From positions 1 through 12,385 of the forward strand of contig JAHEEL010000052.1 in assembly GCA_024640745.1 (NCBI GenBank): 12,385 nt of DNA, read 5' to 3'. How positions within the stretch are numbered: the first letter of the stretch is position 1; the number at the start of each line of letters is the position of its first letter. The notes beneath the pieces were generated by a model. The model made no database searches. It saw nothing but the letters and a program-made list of their open reading frames with translations, and was not told where the DNA came from. The DNA comes from Actinomycetes bacterium (GTDB lineage: Bacteria; Actinomycetota; Acidimicrobiia; Spongiisociales; UBA5794). Shown piece after piece: positions 1-7,692 of the stretch. Position numbers and translations under genes: made by a program.

Positions 1-509
1 GGCGGAGAGCCTACTGCTCCGGTTGCGAAGCGGGGGCTCGTCAGGACACCACCGGTCTACCGGGAAAGTGGGGGCGGGGACCAGCCACGTCGACGTCGGA
101 CCGATCATCCGCGACCCACCGCATGCTGCTGTTGCCCACGGCGTCACCCCGCACACCGCTCGTGCTCGGATCATGGATAGGTGGAAGGCTGCGCACCCAC
201 CAACGAATCTTCGACCGGCTCATCGGTCCTGCCCCAAGTTCAACGGGGCGAGGTGGCCGATTGACACTTCAACGGCCCACCTCAGGCTCGATCCGGCGAA
301 GCTTCCCTTGCTTGCCTCCGATTGTCATCCGGCCAATTGGGATTGATCGGTGTGGAGACGGTTTGCGCGTACAACTGACCCCAGCCTCCGGAGTGCGAGG
401 CGGCCGCTGCCACGAACCTCGCGGTGAGTCAGGACGGCCGATCGAGCGACCTCTCTGCTCCCTGATGCCGCGCCCAATACTGCGACCCGACTGCCGTGAG
501 AGCCACGAA
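1..509. other. Stretch without a recognisable gene
   Basis: This is the left edge of the window, lying downstream of the phosphofructokinase gene. Several frames stay open (for example plus-strand frames up to about 346 and beyond), but their translations show no known domain, they are rich in Arg, Pro, Ser and His as expected of shadow frames, and no convincing ribosome binding site precedes a start. I looked for T-loop sequences of tRNAs and for conserved cores of the SRP RNA and RNase P RNA and saw none. No rho-independent terminator for the kinase was obvious. It may hold the degraded end of a gene lying to the left, but nothing proves that. Confidence 0.5.
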
Positions 510-1658
510 CTAGTAGAGGAACATCGGCTTGCCGGTGACGTGGCGCAGCTTCGGCCGATAGTTCACGGCGTCGTAGAGCTCGGTGACGTCGACGCGCTTG
601 ACGCCCTCGCCGGTGACCGAGATCGGGACGTGGGTGTACGTGCCACCGCGGAGCGACACCATGCGCCCCGATGCCCCTTCGATGGCCAAGTCGGCTGCCA
701 TCACCGCGTAGTTCATTGCGACCATGAGATCCAGGGAGTCGGGCCGACCCGACCGCATGAGATAGCCGACCGTTTGGTTGATGATGCCCTGGCCGGTGCG
801 CTCTTTGAGGAGCTCGCCCGTGATCTGGCCGATCCCGCCGAGCTTGCGGTGACCGTACGCGTCCGTCTCGCCGGAGAGTGCCATCTCGCCACCTCGAATG
901 GTCGCCCCTTCCGAGATCGTGACCATGGCGTAGTGAGACGGGTTTTCGGTCTTGTCGCGCATGACGAGCTCGGCGAGGCGATCGATGTCGAAGGGCACTT
1001 CCGAGATCAATGCGCGGTCGACGCCGGCAAGGTAGGCGGTGATGAGGGAGGTCTCACCCGAATACCGTCCGAAGAGCTCGACGATGGCGATCCGTTCGTG
1101 GCTTCCGGTGCTGGTGCGCAGGTTGTGGATGAACTCGACGCCGCGACTGACCGCCGTCGAGAAGCCGATGCAGTAGTCGGTGCCGTGGACGTCGTTGTCC
1201 ATGGTCTTCGGAATGGCGATGACGGGAACGCCCTCTTCGTGCATCCGGAGGCCGTACGAGAGCGTGTCGTCGCCACCGATCGGGATGAGCACGTCGATCC
1301 TCTTGGCCTCGAGGACGCGCAGCACATGGTCGGTGACGTCGAAGGGACCGTCGCCCTCCGGCGGGTCTCCGAGGAACTCGGGGTACTCGCTGCGTCGGAC
1401 TTTGGCCGGATTCGTGCGGCTCGTGTGCAGGAACGTGCCGCCGCTTCGGTCGACGGTCCGCACGGAGACGGGAGTGAGGTCGACGAAGTTCTCCGCCATC
1501 GACTCCGGATCGGCAGGATTCGCGTTCAGCAGACCGCCCCAACCGCGTCGTATGCCGACCACCTCGTGGCCTTCATGAGCGACGCGGTTGACGACCGACT
1601 TGATCGAGGGGTTCAGGCCGGGAACGTCGCCGCCACCCGTCAGGATTCCGATGCGCAT
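510..1658 (-). CDS. pfp: 6-phosphofructokinase, probably pyrophosphate-dependent
   Basis: This 382-residue protein phosphorylates fructose 6-phosphate to fructose 1,6-bisphosphate in cytosolic glycolysis. It starts with the phosphofructokinase nucleotide loop TGGGDVPGLNP (residues 7-17). The segment PIGGDDT (126-132) carries Asp131 where ATP enzymes have Gly (Gly104 in E. coli). PKTMDND (150-156) carries Lys151 where E. coli has Gly124, and holds the catalytic base Asp154. In this family the Asp plus Lys combination marks use of pyrophosphate as phosphoryl donor, making the step reversible; ATP-using actinomycete enzymes usually keep the Gly. GRYSGE and TISEGA further on are also family motifs. 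The ATG is preceded by GAAGGAG (1669-1663) with a 4-nt gap, which fixes the start. It is transcribed away from dnaE. Automated annotation would probably call it pfkA. The family is near certain; the donor is inferred from two residues. Confidence 0.93.
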   Translation of the reverse strand: MRIGILTGGGDVPGLNPSIKSVVNRVAHEGHEVVGIRRGWGGLLNANPADPESMAENFVDLTPVSVRTVDRSGGTFLHTSRTNPAKVRRSEYPEFLGDPPEGDGPFDVTDHVLRVLEAKRIDVLIPIGGDDTLSYGLRMHEEGVPVIAIPKTMDNDVHGTDYCIGFSTAVSRGVEFIHNLRTSTGSHERIAIVELFGRYSGETSLITAYLAGVDRALISEVPFDIDRLAELVMRDKTENPSHYAMVTISEGATIRGGEMALSGETDAYGHRKLGGIGQITGELLKERTGQGIINQTVGYLMRSGRPDSLDLMVAMNYAVMAADLAIEGASGRMVSLRGGTYTHVPISVTGEGVKRVDVTELYDAVNYRPKLRHVTGKPMFLY

Positions 1659-1685
1659 GCTGCTCCTTCAATGCAAGATGCTCCG

Positions 1686-1691
1686 AGGATA
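1686..1691 (-). promoter_or_regulatory. Candidate -10 box of the phosphofructokinase gene
   Basis: TATCCT on the minus strand, about 27 nt upstream of the ATG. A start point about 7 nt downstream would give a leader of roughly 20 nt that includes the GAAGGAG ribosome binding site. No good -35 hexamer is visible at the usual spacing. The eleven bases CCTCGGAGCAT overlapping the box recur at the ATPase promoter near 7206-7216. Confidence 0.4.
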
Positions 1692-1778
1692 GGCCGCGTG
1701 GAGACGGATCGGAGTCGGTCTCGCATCGCCTCGCGGGTCGTGCTTACATAGCTGTAGTTCAACCACCGAGGAGCCTCG

Positions 1779-4700
1779 TTGTCTCGCGACGGTTTCGCCC
1801 ATCTGCACGTCCACTCCGAGTTCTCGATGCTCGACGGTGCGGCGCGTGTCAACGACATGGTGCAGGCCGCCGCGGCCGACGGTCAACCTGCGATCGCAAT
1901 CACCGACCACGGCGTGTTGTACGGCGTGATCGACTTCACGAAGGCGGCGCTCGCCGTCGGCGTGAAGCCGATCCTCGGCATCGAGGCCTACCTGACACCG
2001 GGGTCTCGATTCGATCGCTTGCCGCGACGAGAGGACAAGCGCTACCACCTCACGCTACTCGCCGAGAACGAGACCGGCTACCGCAACCTGATGAAGCTCG
2101 CTTCGCGCGCGTACCTGGAGGGCTACTACTACAAGCCGCGGATGGACCGCGAACTCCTCGCCGAGCACAGCGAAGGAATCATCGCGGCATCCGGATGCCT
2201 TGGAGGCCACGTGCCGCAGCTCCTGGCGCCGGACGCCACCAGCGAGGAAGGCAACGTCGGCCAGGTCCGAGACTTCGATGCCGCGCTCGAGGCGGCGGCC
2301 ATGTACCAGGACATCTTCGGCCGTGACAACTGGTTCATCGAAGTCCAGGACCACGGCATCGAGGGGCAGCAGCGGATCATGGAGGATCTGCTGCAGATCT
2401 CGAGGGACATCGGGGCGCCACTGCTCGCATCGAACGACAGCCACTACACCTATGCGCACGAAGCGGACGCCCACGATGTGCTGTTGTGCATTCAGACGGG
2501 GGCCAACAAGAGTGATCAGGATCGGTTCCGATTCTCATCGGACGAGTTCTACATCAAGACGGCGCGAGAGATGCGCGATCGGTTCCCTGCCGACCGATAT
2601 CCGGGTGCCGCCGACAACTCGCTTCTGATCGCGGAGCGGGTCGACACGCACCTCGAGTTCGGCAAGATCCTGCTCCCACAGTTCCCGGTCCCTGCCGGCA
2701 CGAACGAAGACGATTATCTCCGCAGACTGGTGTTGGAGGGAGCTCGGCGCCGCTACGGCGACCTCGACCGGGAGACGGCAGAGCGAATCGACTACGAGCT
2801 GCGCGTCATTGCCGAGATGGGCTTCTCCGCCTACTTCCTGATCGTGTGGGATCTGATCCAGCATGCGAGGAAGCGGGGCATCCGGACCGGACCGGGCCGC
2901 GGCAGCGCCGCAGGGTCGATTGTGGCCTACTGCCTGCAGATCACCGATCTCGATCCCATCGCCTACGGGCTGATCTTCGAGCGATTCCTGAACCCCGGGC
3001 GCCGCCAGATGCCCGACATCGACATGGACTTCGACGAGCGGTATCGCGGTGAGATGATTCAGTACTGTGCCGAGCGCTACGGCTCCGACCACGTGGCGCA
3101 GATCATCACGTTCTCGACGATCAAGGGCAAGCAGGCGATCCGCGACGCCGCCCGGGTGCTCGGCCATTCCTACGGCATCGGTGATCGTGCCGCGAAGCTG
3201 ATGCCACCCGCAATCCTCGGCAAGGACGCCACGCTGGCCCAGTGCCTCGTCGACCCCGGCCGCGAAGCGCCGCAGGCCGATCGCGACTACTACCAGGCTG
3301 CAGCGGGACTGCGGGAGCTCTACGACTCCGACCCCGTCACTCGAGAGGTGGTCGAGACCGCTCGAGGGCTCGAAGGTCTGCGACGTCAAGACTCCATCCA
3401 TGCCGCCGCCGTCGTGATTTCGCCTGATCCGCTCACCGACGTGGTACCGGTGCAGCGCAAGGGTGAAGACGCCGAGGTCGTCACGCAGTATGAGATGCAC
3501 GGGGTTGAGGCGCTCGGACTCCTCAAGATGGACTTCCTCGGCCTGCGCAACCTGACCACGATTGAGCGAGCCCTCGAGTTGGTCGAGCGCAACACCGGAG
3601 TGCGGCCCGACATCGACTCGGTGCCGCTCGACGATCCGCTGGTCTTCGAGATGCTGCAGCGGGGCGACTCGATGGGGGTGTTCCAGTTCGAGGGCGGCCC
3701 GATGCGGGCACTCATGCGGAACCTCAAGCCGGAGGTGTTCGAGCACCTGGTCGCGCTGAATGCGCTCTACCGCCCGGGTCCCCTGGGAGCCGGGATGCAC
3801 CTGGAGTACGCCGATCGGAAGAACGGGAAGGCGGAGATCGAGTACCCGCACGATGACCTCGCCGAGATCCTGTCCGATACCTTCGGCATCATGGTCTTCC
3901 AGGAGCAGGTCATGCAGACCGCGCAGAAGATGGCCGGCTTCTCGATGATCGAAGCCGACATGCTCCGCAAGGCCATGGGCAAGAAGATCCCATCCGTGAT
4001 GAAGGAGCAGGAGGATGCCTTCGTCGCCGGCTGCGTTGGCAACGGGCATCCCGAGGACCTCGGCAGGAGCCTTTTCGGGTTCATCGAGCATTTCGCCGGC
4101 TACGGCTTCAACAAGTCTCACTCCGCCGCGTACGCGCTCGTCGCCTATCAGACCGCCTGGCTCAAGGCTCACTACCCGGCGGAGTACATGGCCGCACTGC
4201 TGACGGCCGTCAAGCGGGACAAGGACAAGACGGCGATCTACCTCCACGAATGCCGCATCATGGGGATCCCGGTACACGTCCCGGATGTGAATGTGTCCGA
4301 GTCCGACTTCGTTGGCGTCGATGGGGCGATCGCGTTCGGCCTGTCGGCCGTTCGGAACGTGGGTGAGGCGGTCGTCGCTCAGATCGTCGGCGAACGAGCT
4401 GAGAACGGACCGTTCGGCGACTTCGGCGATTTCGTCGACCGTGTCGACGTGAGCGTGTTGAACAAGCGCACCATCGAATCGCTGATCAAGGCCGGAGCAT
4501 TCGATTCGCTCGGGCACAGTCGCCGAGGGCTCCTCGAAGTGGCACATGACACGCTTGACGCCACCATCGCTCGTCGCCGAGCCGAAGAGATGGGTCAGTA
4601 CAGCCTGTTCGGAGGTGACGATGCCGGGGTCGACAGCGTCGGCCTGGCCGTCCCCGACGTTCAGTGGGACAAGAAGGTCCAACTCGGATTCGAGAAGGAG

Positions 4701-5285
4701 ATGCTCGGGCTCTACGTCTCCGACCATCCGCTGCTCGGCATCGAGAAGACGATCGAGGCGATGTGCTCCACATCGGTCCCGGGCATGTGGGAGATGGAAG
4801 ACAAGGCGACGGCAACCATCGGTGGCGTGGTCGGTGCGCTCAGCACCCGCTACACGAAGGCGGGGGACCCGATGTACTTCTTCAGTTTCGAGGATCTCCA
4901 GGGTTCTATCGAGGTGGTCTGTTTCCCGCGTACGGTCGTGGAATACGGTCCGATGATCCGGGAGGACGCCGTGCTCGTGATCACGGGCCGCGTCGACCAT
5001 CGCGGTGACGATGTCAAGATGATTGCGCAGCAGATCCAGGAGCCACGCTTCGACATCGACTCCGTTGTTCGGTTGCGCGTCCCCGCGACCCGGATGTCGC
5101 GTGCCACCGTCGAGCAGCTGCGCACCGTCCTCGCGAATCACCCCGGGAATGCGGGCGTGTTCCTCCACATGACGTCGGAGAACGACGAGCGGGTCATCCA
5201 GCTCGGCAACGACCATCGGGTCGAGCCGCGCACGGCGCTCTTCGCCGAGCTGCGCGAGCTGCTCGGGCCCTCCGTCGTCCTCTAG
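1779..5285 (+). CDS. dnaE: DNA polymerase III alpha subunit (DnaE1 type)
   Basis: This 1168-residue protein is the catalytic subunit of the replicative polymerase. The PHP domain comes first (about residues 6-280) and keeps all nine expected metal ligands: His10, His12, Asp19, His44, Glu69, His90, Cys140, Asp220 and His222. The polymerase core follows: PDIDMDFD supplies Asp413 and Asp415, and LLKMDFLGLRNL supplies Asp585, completing the catalytic triad. A helix-hairpin-helix region lies near 850-912. QYSLF at 940-944 fits the beta-clamp-binding consensus, and an OB fold lies at about 1010-1087. The start is TTG, chosen because GAGGAG (1768-1773) sits 5 nt before it and because HLHVH then falls at the normal distance from the N-terminus. 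Length matches mycobacterial DnaE1. An intact PHP site implies built-in 3'-5' proofreading, as known for mycobacterial DnaE1; this is inferred, not shown. It converges on the ATPase pair with a 12-nt gap. Confidence 0.98.
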   Translation: MSRDGFAHLHVHSEFSMLDGAARVNDMVQAAAADGQPAIAITDHGVLYGVIDFTKAALAVGVKPILGIEAYLTPGSRFDRLPRREDKRYHLTLLAENETGYRNLMKLASRAYLEGYYYKPRMDRELLAEHSEGIIAASGCLGGHVPQLLAPDATSEEGNVGQVRDFDAALEAAAMYQDIFGRDNWFIEVQDHGIEGQQRIMEDLLQISRDIGAPLLASNDSHYTYAHEADAHDVLLCIQTGANKSDQDRFRFSSDEFYIKTAREMRDRFPADRYPGAADNSLLIAERVDTHLEFGKILLPQFPVPAGTNEDDYLRRLVLEGARRRYGDLDRETAERIDYELRVIAEMGFSAYFLIVWDLIQHARKRGIRTGPGRGSAAGSIVAYCLQITDLDPIAYGLIFERFLNPGRRQMPDIDMDFDERYRGEMIQYCAERYGSDHVAQIITFSTIKGKQAIRDAARVLGHSYGIGDRAAKLMPPAILGKDATLAQCLVDPGREAPQADRDYYQAAAGLRELYDSDPVTREVVETARGLEGLRRQDSIHAAAVVISPDPLTDVVPVQRKGEDAEVVTQYEMHGVEALGLLKMDFLGLRNLTTIERALELVERNTGVRPDIDSVPLDDPLVFEMLQRGDSMGVFQFEGGPMRALMRNLKPEVFEHLVALNALYRPGPLGAGMHLEYADRKNGKAEIEYPHDDLAEILSDTFGIMVFQEQVMQTAQKMAGFSMIEADMLRKAMGKKIPSVMKEQEDAFVAGCVGNGHPEDLGRSLFGFIEHFAGYGFNKSHSAAYALVAYQTAWLKAHYPAEYMAALLTAVKRDKDKTAIYLHECRIMGIPVHVPDVNVSESDFVGVDGAIAFGLSAVRNVGEAVVAQIVGERAENGPFGDFGDFVDRVDVSVLNKRTIESLIKAGAFDSLGHSRRGLLEVAHDTLDATIARRRAEEMGQYSLFGGDDAGVDSVGLAVPDVQWDKKVQLGFEKEMLGLYVSDHPLLGIEKTIEAMCSTSVPGMWEMEDKATATIGGVVGALSTRYTKAGDPMYFFSFEDLQGSIEVVCFPRTVVEYGPMIREDAVLVITGRVDHRGDDVKMIAQQIQEPRFDIDSVVRLRVPATRMSRATVEQLRTVLANHPGNAGVFLHMTSENDERVIQLGNDHRVEPRTALFAELRELLGPSVVL

Positions 5286-5297
5286 CGCCTGAGCGAC

Positions 5298-6350
5298 TCA
5301 GAGCAGGTCGTCGAGTCCTGCAACGCCGTCGAGGAGCTGGGTCAGATTCTCCACGGCCGTCGGCGGTTCCGCGACCCAGGGCACCGTGAGCAGCGGCACA
5401 CCGTAGCGTCCCGCGATGCCCTCCATGGCACTGGCCTGCCGGCGAGCCTCGCCGCCCCAGCGCGTGAGGTTCTCCTTGAGCGTCGCGCGGACATCCGCGT
5501 CGGGGATGTTGCGAATGGGGCGCCGGGCGGCGTCGGCCCATCCGACCGGCAGCGCGCGGTTGAGGAGAACACCGGACGGCTCGACCGATACATCCGTCAG
5601 CTCCTCGAAGAAGCGCAGCACCTCGGCGACGGGCGCCGGGTCCGCAGTCGTCACGACCACGGTCGTGGCTCGCCGCTGGTGTCGTTGAATCGTTGCAGCC
5701 CTGGCCGCAAGTCGGTCGTACATGGTGCGGAGATCGAGCAGGAACTCGGCAACGTCCTCGAGGAGCGCTCCGCCGAGGATCGTATCCGCGATCTTCAAGA
5801 TTGGACGCCCGGTGAACCGGTACAGAAAGCGTCGTCCGGGGAGTTGCGCGCCGGTGAGCCAATGCAGGAGCTTCCCGCCGATCAGGTCGACTGTTTGAGA
5901 AGGTGCGAGGAAGAAGTCAAGCCCGCCGGCCGAAGGTGGGGTGTCGACCACGATGGCGTCCCATCGCCCCGACTCGATCATCGTGGACATGGTTTCCGTG
6001 GCGGCGAAGGCTTGCGCAGCGGGGAAGCGGTCGGCGATGGCCCGGAAGTAGTGGTTGGTGAGCAAGCGGTCGGCTACTTCCGGATCGCTGTAGCGGTGCA
6101 CAACACCCTCCCACGACGCGCTGGCATCCAGGGTGGACGCCCAGAGGCCGTCCACGCCGGGAACCGGAGATGGCTCGTTGGACAGCTCGTGAAGGTCGAG
6201 CGCGTCGGCGAGGCGGCGGGCGGGATCGACGGTCATCACAACCGTTCGGCGATCCGGGCCTGCCATCCGCATCGCCATGGCCGCGGAGATCGTGGTCTTC
6301 CCCACGCCTCCTGCGCCGGTGACGATGATGGTCTGCGTATCGGCGCTCAC
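5298..6350 (-). CDS. ArsA/Get3-like ATPase, second gene of a pair
   Basis: This 350-residue soluble P-loop ATPase belongs to the ArsA/Get3 (SIMIBI) group. Walker A is GAGGVGKTT (residues 12-20), where Ala13 replaces the signature lysine that ArsA, Get3 and MinD place there. Switch I is DPARRL (42-47) and the Walker B/switch II region is VVDTPPSAGGLDFF (about 134-147). It starts at GTG, which overlaps the TGA of the upstream ATPase (GTGA), so translation is coupled and a heteromeric complex is likely. The arrangement resembles the paired mycobacterial ATPases Rv3679/Rv3680. Annotation pipelines often call such proteins arsenite or anion-transporting ATPases, but no arsB, arsR or arsenic-binding cysteine cluster is seen here, so an arsenic role is unsupported. 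Function unknown. Confidence 0.9.
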   Translation of the reverse strand: MSADTQTIIVTGAGGVGKTTISAAMAMRMAGPDRRTVVMTVDPARRLADALDLHELSNEPSPVPGVDGLWASTLDASASWEGVVHRYSDPEVADRLLTNHYFRAIADRFPAAQAFAATETMSTMIESGRWDAIVVDTPPSAGGLDFFLAPSQTVDLIGGKLLHWLTGAQLPGRRFLYRFTGRPILKIADTILGGALLEDVAEFLLDLRTMYDRLAARAATIQRHQRRATTVVVTTADPAPVAEVLRFFEELTDVSVEPSGVLLNRALPVGWADAARRPIRNIPDADVRATLKENLTRWGGEARRQASAMEGIAGRYGVPLLTVPWVAEPPTAVENLTQLLDGVAGLDDLL

Positions 6351-7207
6351 ACGAATTCCTCACAGAGCTCGGCGAGCCTTTCCGCAACCTCTCCCGGGGT
6401 GTGGAATCCGAAGAGGAATGGAAGGCGCGGATCGTCCGGGATCGAATTGAGCCAAGTCGACTGCGCCTCAACGAGCCCGGCATGGAGAAGGCCGGCCGCA
6501 CGGGGGGGACCATCCGGAACCGCGGCAACCGTCGCGGTGGCGATTCCGAGCGGTTCCAGCACACGGTTGGCAATGACGCCGGCGATCACGATCTGCCGGT
6601 GGGAGTCGATGTGCACGATTGCTTCCCTCGTTTCGAGCACCGCGAGCTCCTCGGGGATCGTCACGAGCAGCAGGCCGCTTGTCGACGGATCGGAGAGCGT
6701 CGACTCGAGACGCGCGGCTTGCTCCTGGACCGCCCCCGTTGGAACGAGGCCCGTTATGGTCTGCGGCGCGGCAAGGTACGACTGGAGCTGCCCGAGCGCA
6801 GGGGCATCGACGATCACGAGGTCCCATTCCTCGCGCCAGACCTCGAAGATCGGCTTGCCCATGGTGACGATCTCGCGGATACCGGGTGCGGTGTCGGCGA
6901 GAACGCTGAGCGCGTTGGAGAGCTGGCGCGTCGGCAGCGACCGAACAACATGGAGTTGCAGGCCGAGGTATTCGTCGAGGGCCCGGGAGCGGTCGACGAC
7001 CGCGGCGTAGAGGCCGGGCCGGACCTGCAGCGGATCATACGTGAGCTTCGGGACTCCAAGGTGCGCGGCCAGGCCGGCCCGGTCGGTCATCGAGATCGCA
7101 AGCACCCGCTTGCCGCGGCGCGCTGCCACGATGCCGAGCGCGGCAGCAACGGCCGACTTGCCCACGCCCCCCTTTCCTGAGACGAAGAGGAGCCGTCGAT
7201 CGAGCAT
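6347..7207 (-). CDS. ArsA/Get3-like ATPase, first gene of a pair
   Basis: This 286-residue P-loop ATPase opens directly with the beta strand RRLLFVS and deviant Walker A GKGGVGKS (residues 11-18), with signature lysine Lys12. That lysine reaches across the dimer interface in MinD/Get3-type enzymes. The switch I position reads MTDRAGLA (40-47) rather than DPA, so it looks degenerate; the switch II region is IVDAPALGQL (132-141). It therefore complements its partner, which has a good DPA motif but no signature lysine. I place the start at the ATG at 7207: the longer reading from 7258 adds 17 residues before the P-loop strand, and a -10 box lies exactly 6 nt before 7207. The gene leads a two-gene unit and diverges from a small gene at 7300. 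Family is sure; substrate is unknown. Confidence 0.88.
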   Translation of the reverse strand: MLDRRLLFVSGKGGVGKSAVAAALGIVAARRGKRVLAISMTDRAGLAAHLGVPKLTYDPLQVRPGLYAAVVDRSRALDEYLGLQLHVVRSLPTRQLSNALSVLADTAPGIREIVTMGKPIFEVWREEWDLVIVDAPALGQLQSYLAAPQTITGLVPTGAVQEQAARLESTLSDPSTSGLLLVTIPEELAVLETREAIVHIDSHRQIVIAGVIANRVLEPLGIATATVAAVPDGPPRAAGLLHAGLVEAQSTWLNSIPDDPRLPFLFGFHTPGEVAERLAELCEEFV

Positions 7208-7213
7208 GCTCCG

Positions 7214-7219
7214 AGGGTA
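7214..7219 (-). promoter_or_regulatory. -10 box of a leaderless promoter for the ATPase pair
   Basis: TACCCT on the minus strand lies 6 nt upstream of the ATG at 7207, the spacing at which transcription would begin on or next to the start codon. GGAG is present but only one base from the ATG, too close for normal Shine-Dalgarno pairing, which supports a leaderless mRNA. Confidence 0.5.
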
Positions 7220-7268
7220 GTCGGCATGTGGCGGCGGCTCTGCCGGGGGGTGGCACATCGGCGTCGGG

Positions 7269-7274
7269 TACGCT
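7269..7274 (+). promoter_or_regulatory. Candidate -10 box of the 70-residue protein gene
   Basis: TACGCT, followed about 7 nt later by a plausible start point and then AGGAGG (7289-7294), 5 nt before the ATG at 7300. No matching -35 hexamer is clear. Unlike most neighbours, this gene would have a short leader with a full ribosome binding site. Confidence 0.4.
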
Positions 7275-7299
7275 GCAATCGGTCAACCAGGAGGCTGCA

Positions 7300-7512
7300 A
7301 TGGCGCAATTGAATGTCGACGAGTTCCTCGCGCGGTTCCGTGAGCGGGCTGCGGCGGTTCGTGAACGGGGGATTCCACCGCTCGAGGGTGAGGCAAGGCG
7401 GGCCTGGATCGAGAGCGCGGAGCACGACTTCGTGGACTACTCGCTCGTCGGTCGTGCCGAGTGGGCCCTGGAAGACGACGCGTTGGTGTTGCGGATACCG
7501 CTGAAGGACTAG
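7300..7512 (+). CDS. Small hypothetical protein, 70 residues
   Basis: I do not recognise this protein. The start is well supported: AGGAGG lies 5 nt before the ATG. The first half is a charged amphipathic helix (VDEFLARFRERAAAVRERG, residues 6-24), followed by PPLEGEARRAWIESAEHDFVD and a C-terminal part suited to beta strands (EWALEDDALVLRIPL, 54-68). No cysteine, membrane segment or signal peptide is present, so it should be a soluble cytoplasmic protein. Third codon positions are mostly G or C, as in the neighbouring genes. It diverges from the ATPase pair, with 92 nt between the start codons, and ends 1 nt before the heptamer repeat block. An upstream GTG-type extension to about 7228 is less likely because it would run through the promoter. 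Confidence 0.75.
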   Translation: MAQLNVDEFLARFRERAAAVRERGIPPLEGEARRAWIESAEHDFVDYSLVGRAEWALEDDALVLRIPLKD

Positions 7513-7513
7513 G

Positions 7514-7692
7514 CCTCGAGACGAGAGACGCTAGATCAGAGACGCTAGAGCCGAGACCCGAGACGCTAGAGCCGAGACCCGAGACGCTAGACCCGAGACG
7601 CTAGAGCCGAGACCGGATTCGCCGCTCCCGTCTCGTGTCTGTTGTCTCGTGTCTTCCGTCTCGTGTCTGTTGTCTCGTGTCTTCTGTCTCTA
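7514..7692. repeat. Paired 7-bp repeat blocks in opposite orientation (long imperfect hairpin)
   Basis: The left block (7514-7611) is fourteen consecutive heptamers ending in AG, such as ACGCTAG, AGCCGAG and ACCCGAG. Those three form a 21-bp unit repeated exactly at 7542-7562 and 7563-7583. The right block (7630-7692) is nine heptamers beginning GTCT, with the 28-bp stretch 7630-7657 repeated at 7658-7685 with one mismatch. The left block read on the other strand is also GTCTCGN, so the two blocks are the same repeat in inverted orientation around an 18-nt centre. Keeping phase, 7551-7613 can pair with 7630-7692 in an imperfect stem containing perfect runs of 6-7 bp (for example 7580-7586 with 7657-7663). 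It separates two convergent genes, and the last heptamer contains the stop codon of the ThyX-like gene. It could terminate transcription in both directions; this is inference. Confidence 0.9.

Noticed and set aside
261..289. TTGACA at 261-266 as a promoter -35 box
   Set aside because: No acceptable -10 hexamer lies 16-19 nt downstream and no gene follows.
409..510. Direct repeat GCCACGAAC at 409-417 and 502-510 as an attachment-site pair
   Set aside because: Nine bases are too few to be meaningful, and there is no integrase or tRNA nearby.
123..1751. Long plus-strand frame (542 codons) opposite the phosphofructokinase gene
   Set aside because: It is antisense to a clear kinase gene for most of its length, has no family match, and is explained by high GC keeping opposite frames open.
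2535..5216. 893-codon minus-strand frame opposite dnaE
   Set aside because: It is fully antisense to a gene with every DnaE motif intact. Its translation is rich in His, Asp, Val and Leu, the usual look of the complementary frame in high-GC genes.
5289..5301. CTGAG-CGA-CTCAG palindrome between dnaE and the ATPase gene
   Set aside because: The 5-bp stem is too short for a convincing terminator and overlaps the ATPase stop codon; such small palindromes arise by chance.
7514..7692. CRISPR array
   Set aside because: The repeats are 7 bp without unique spacers, and no cas genes are present.
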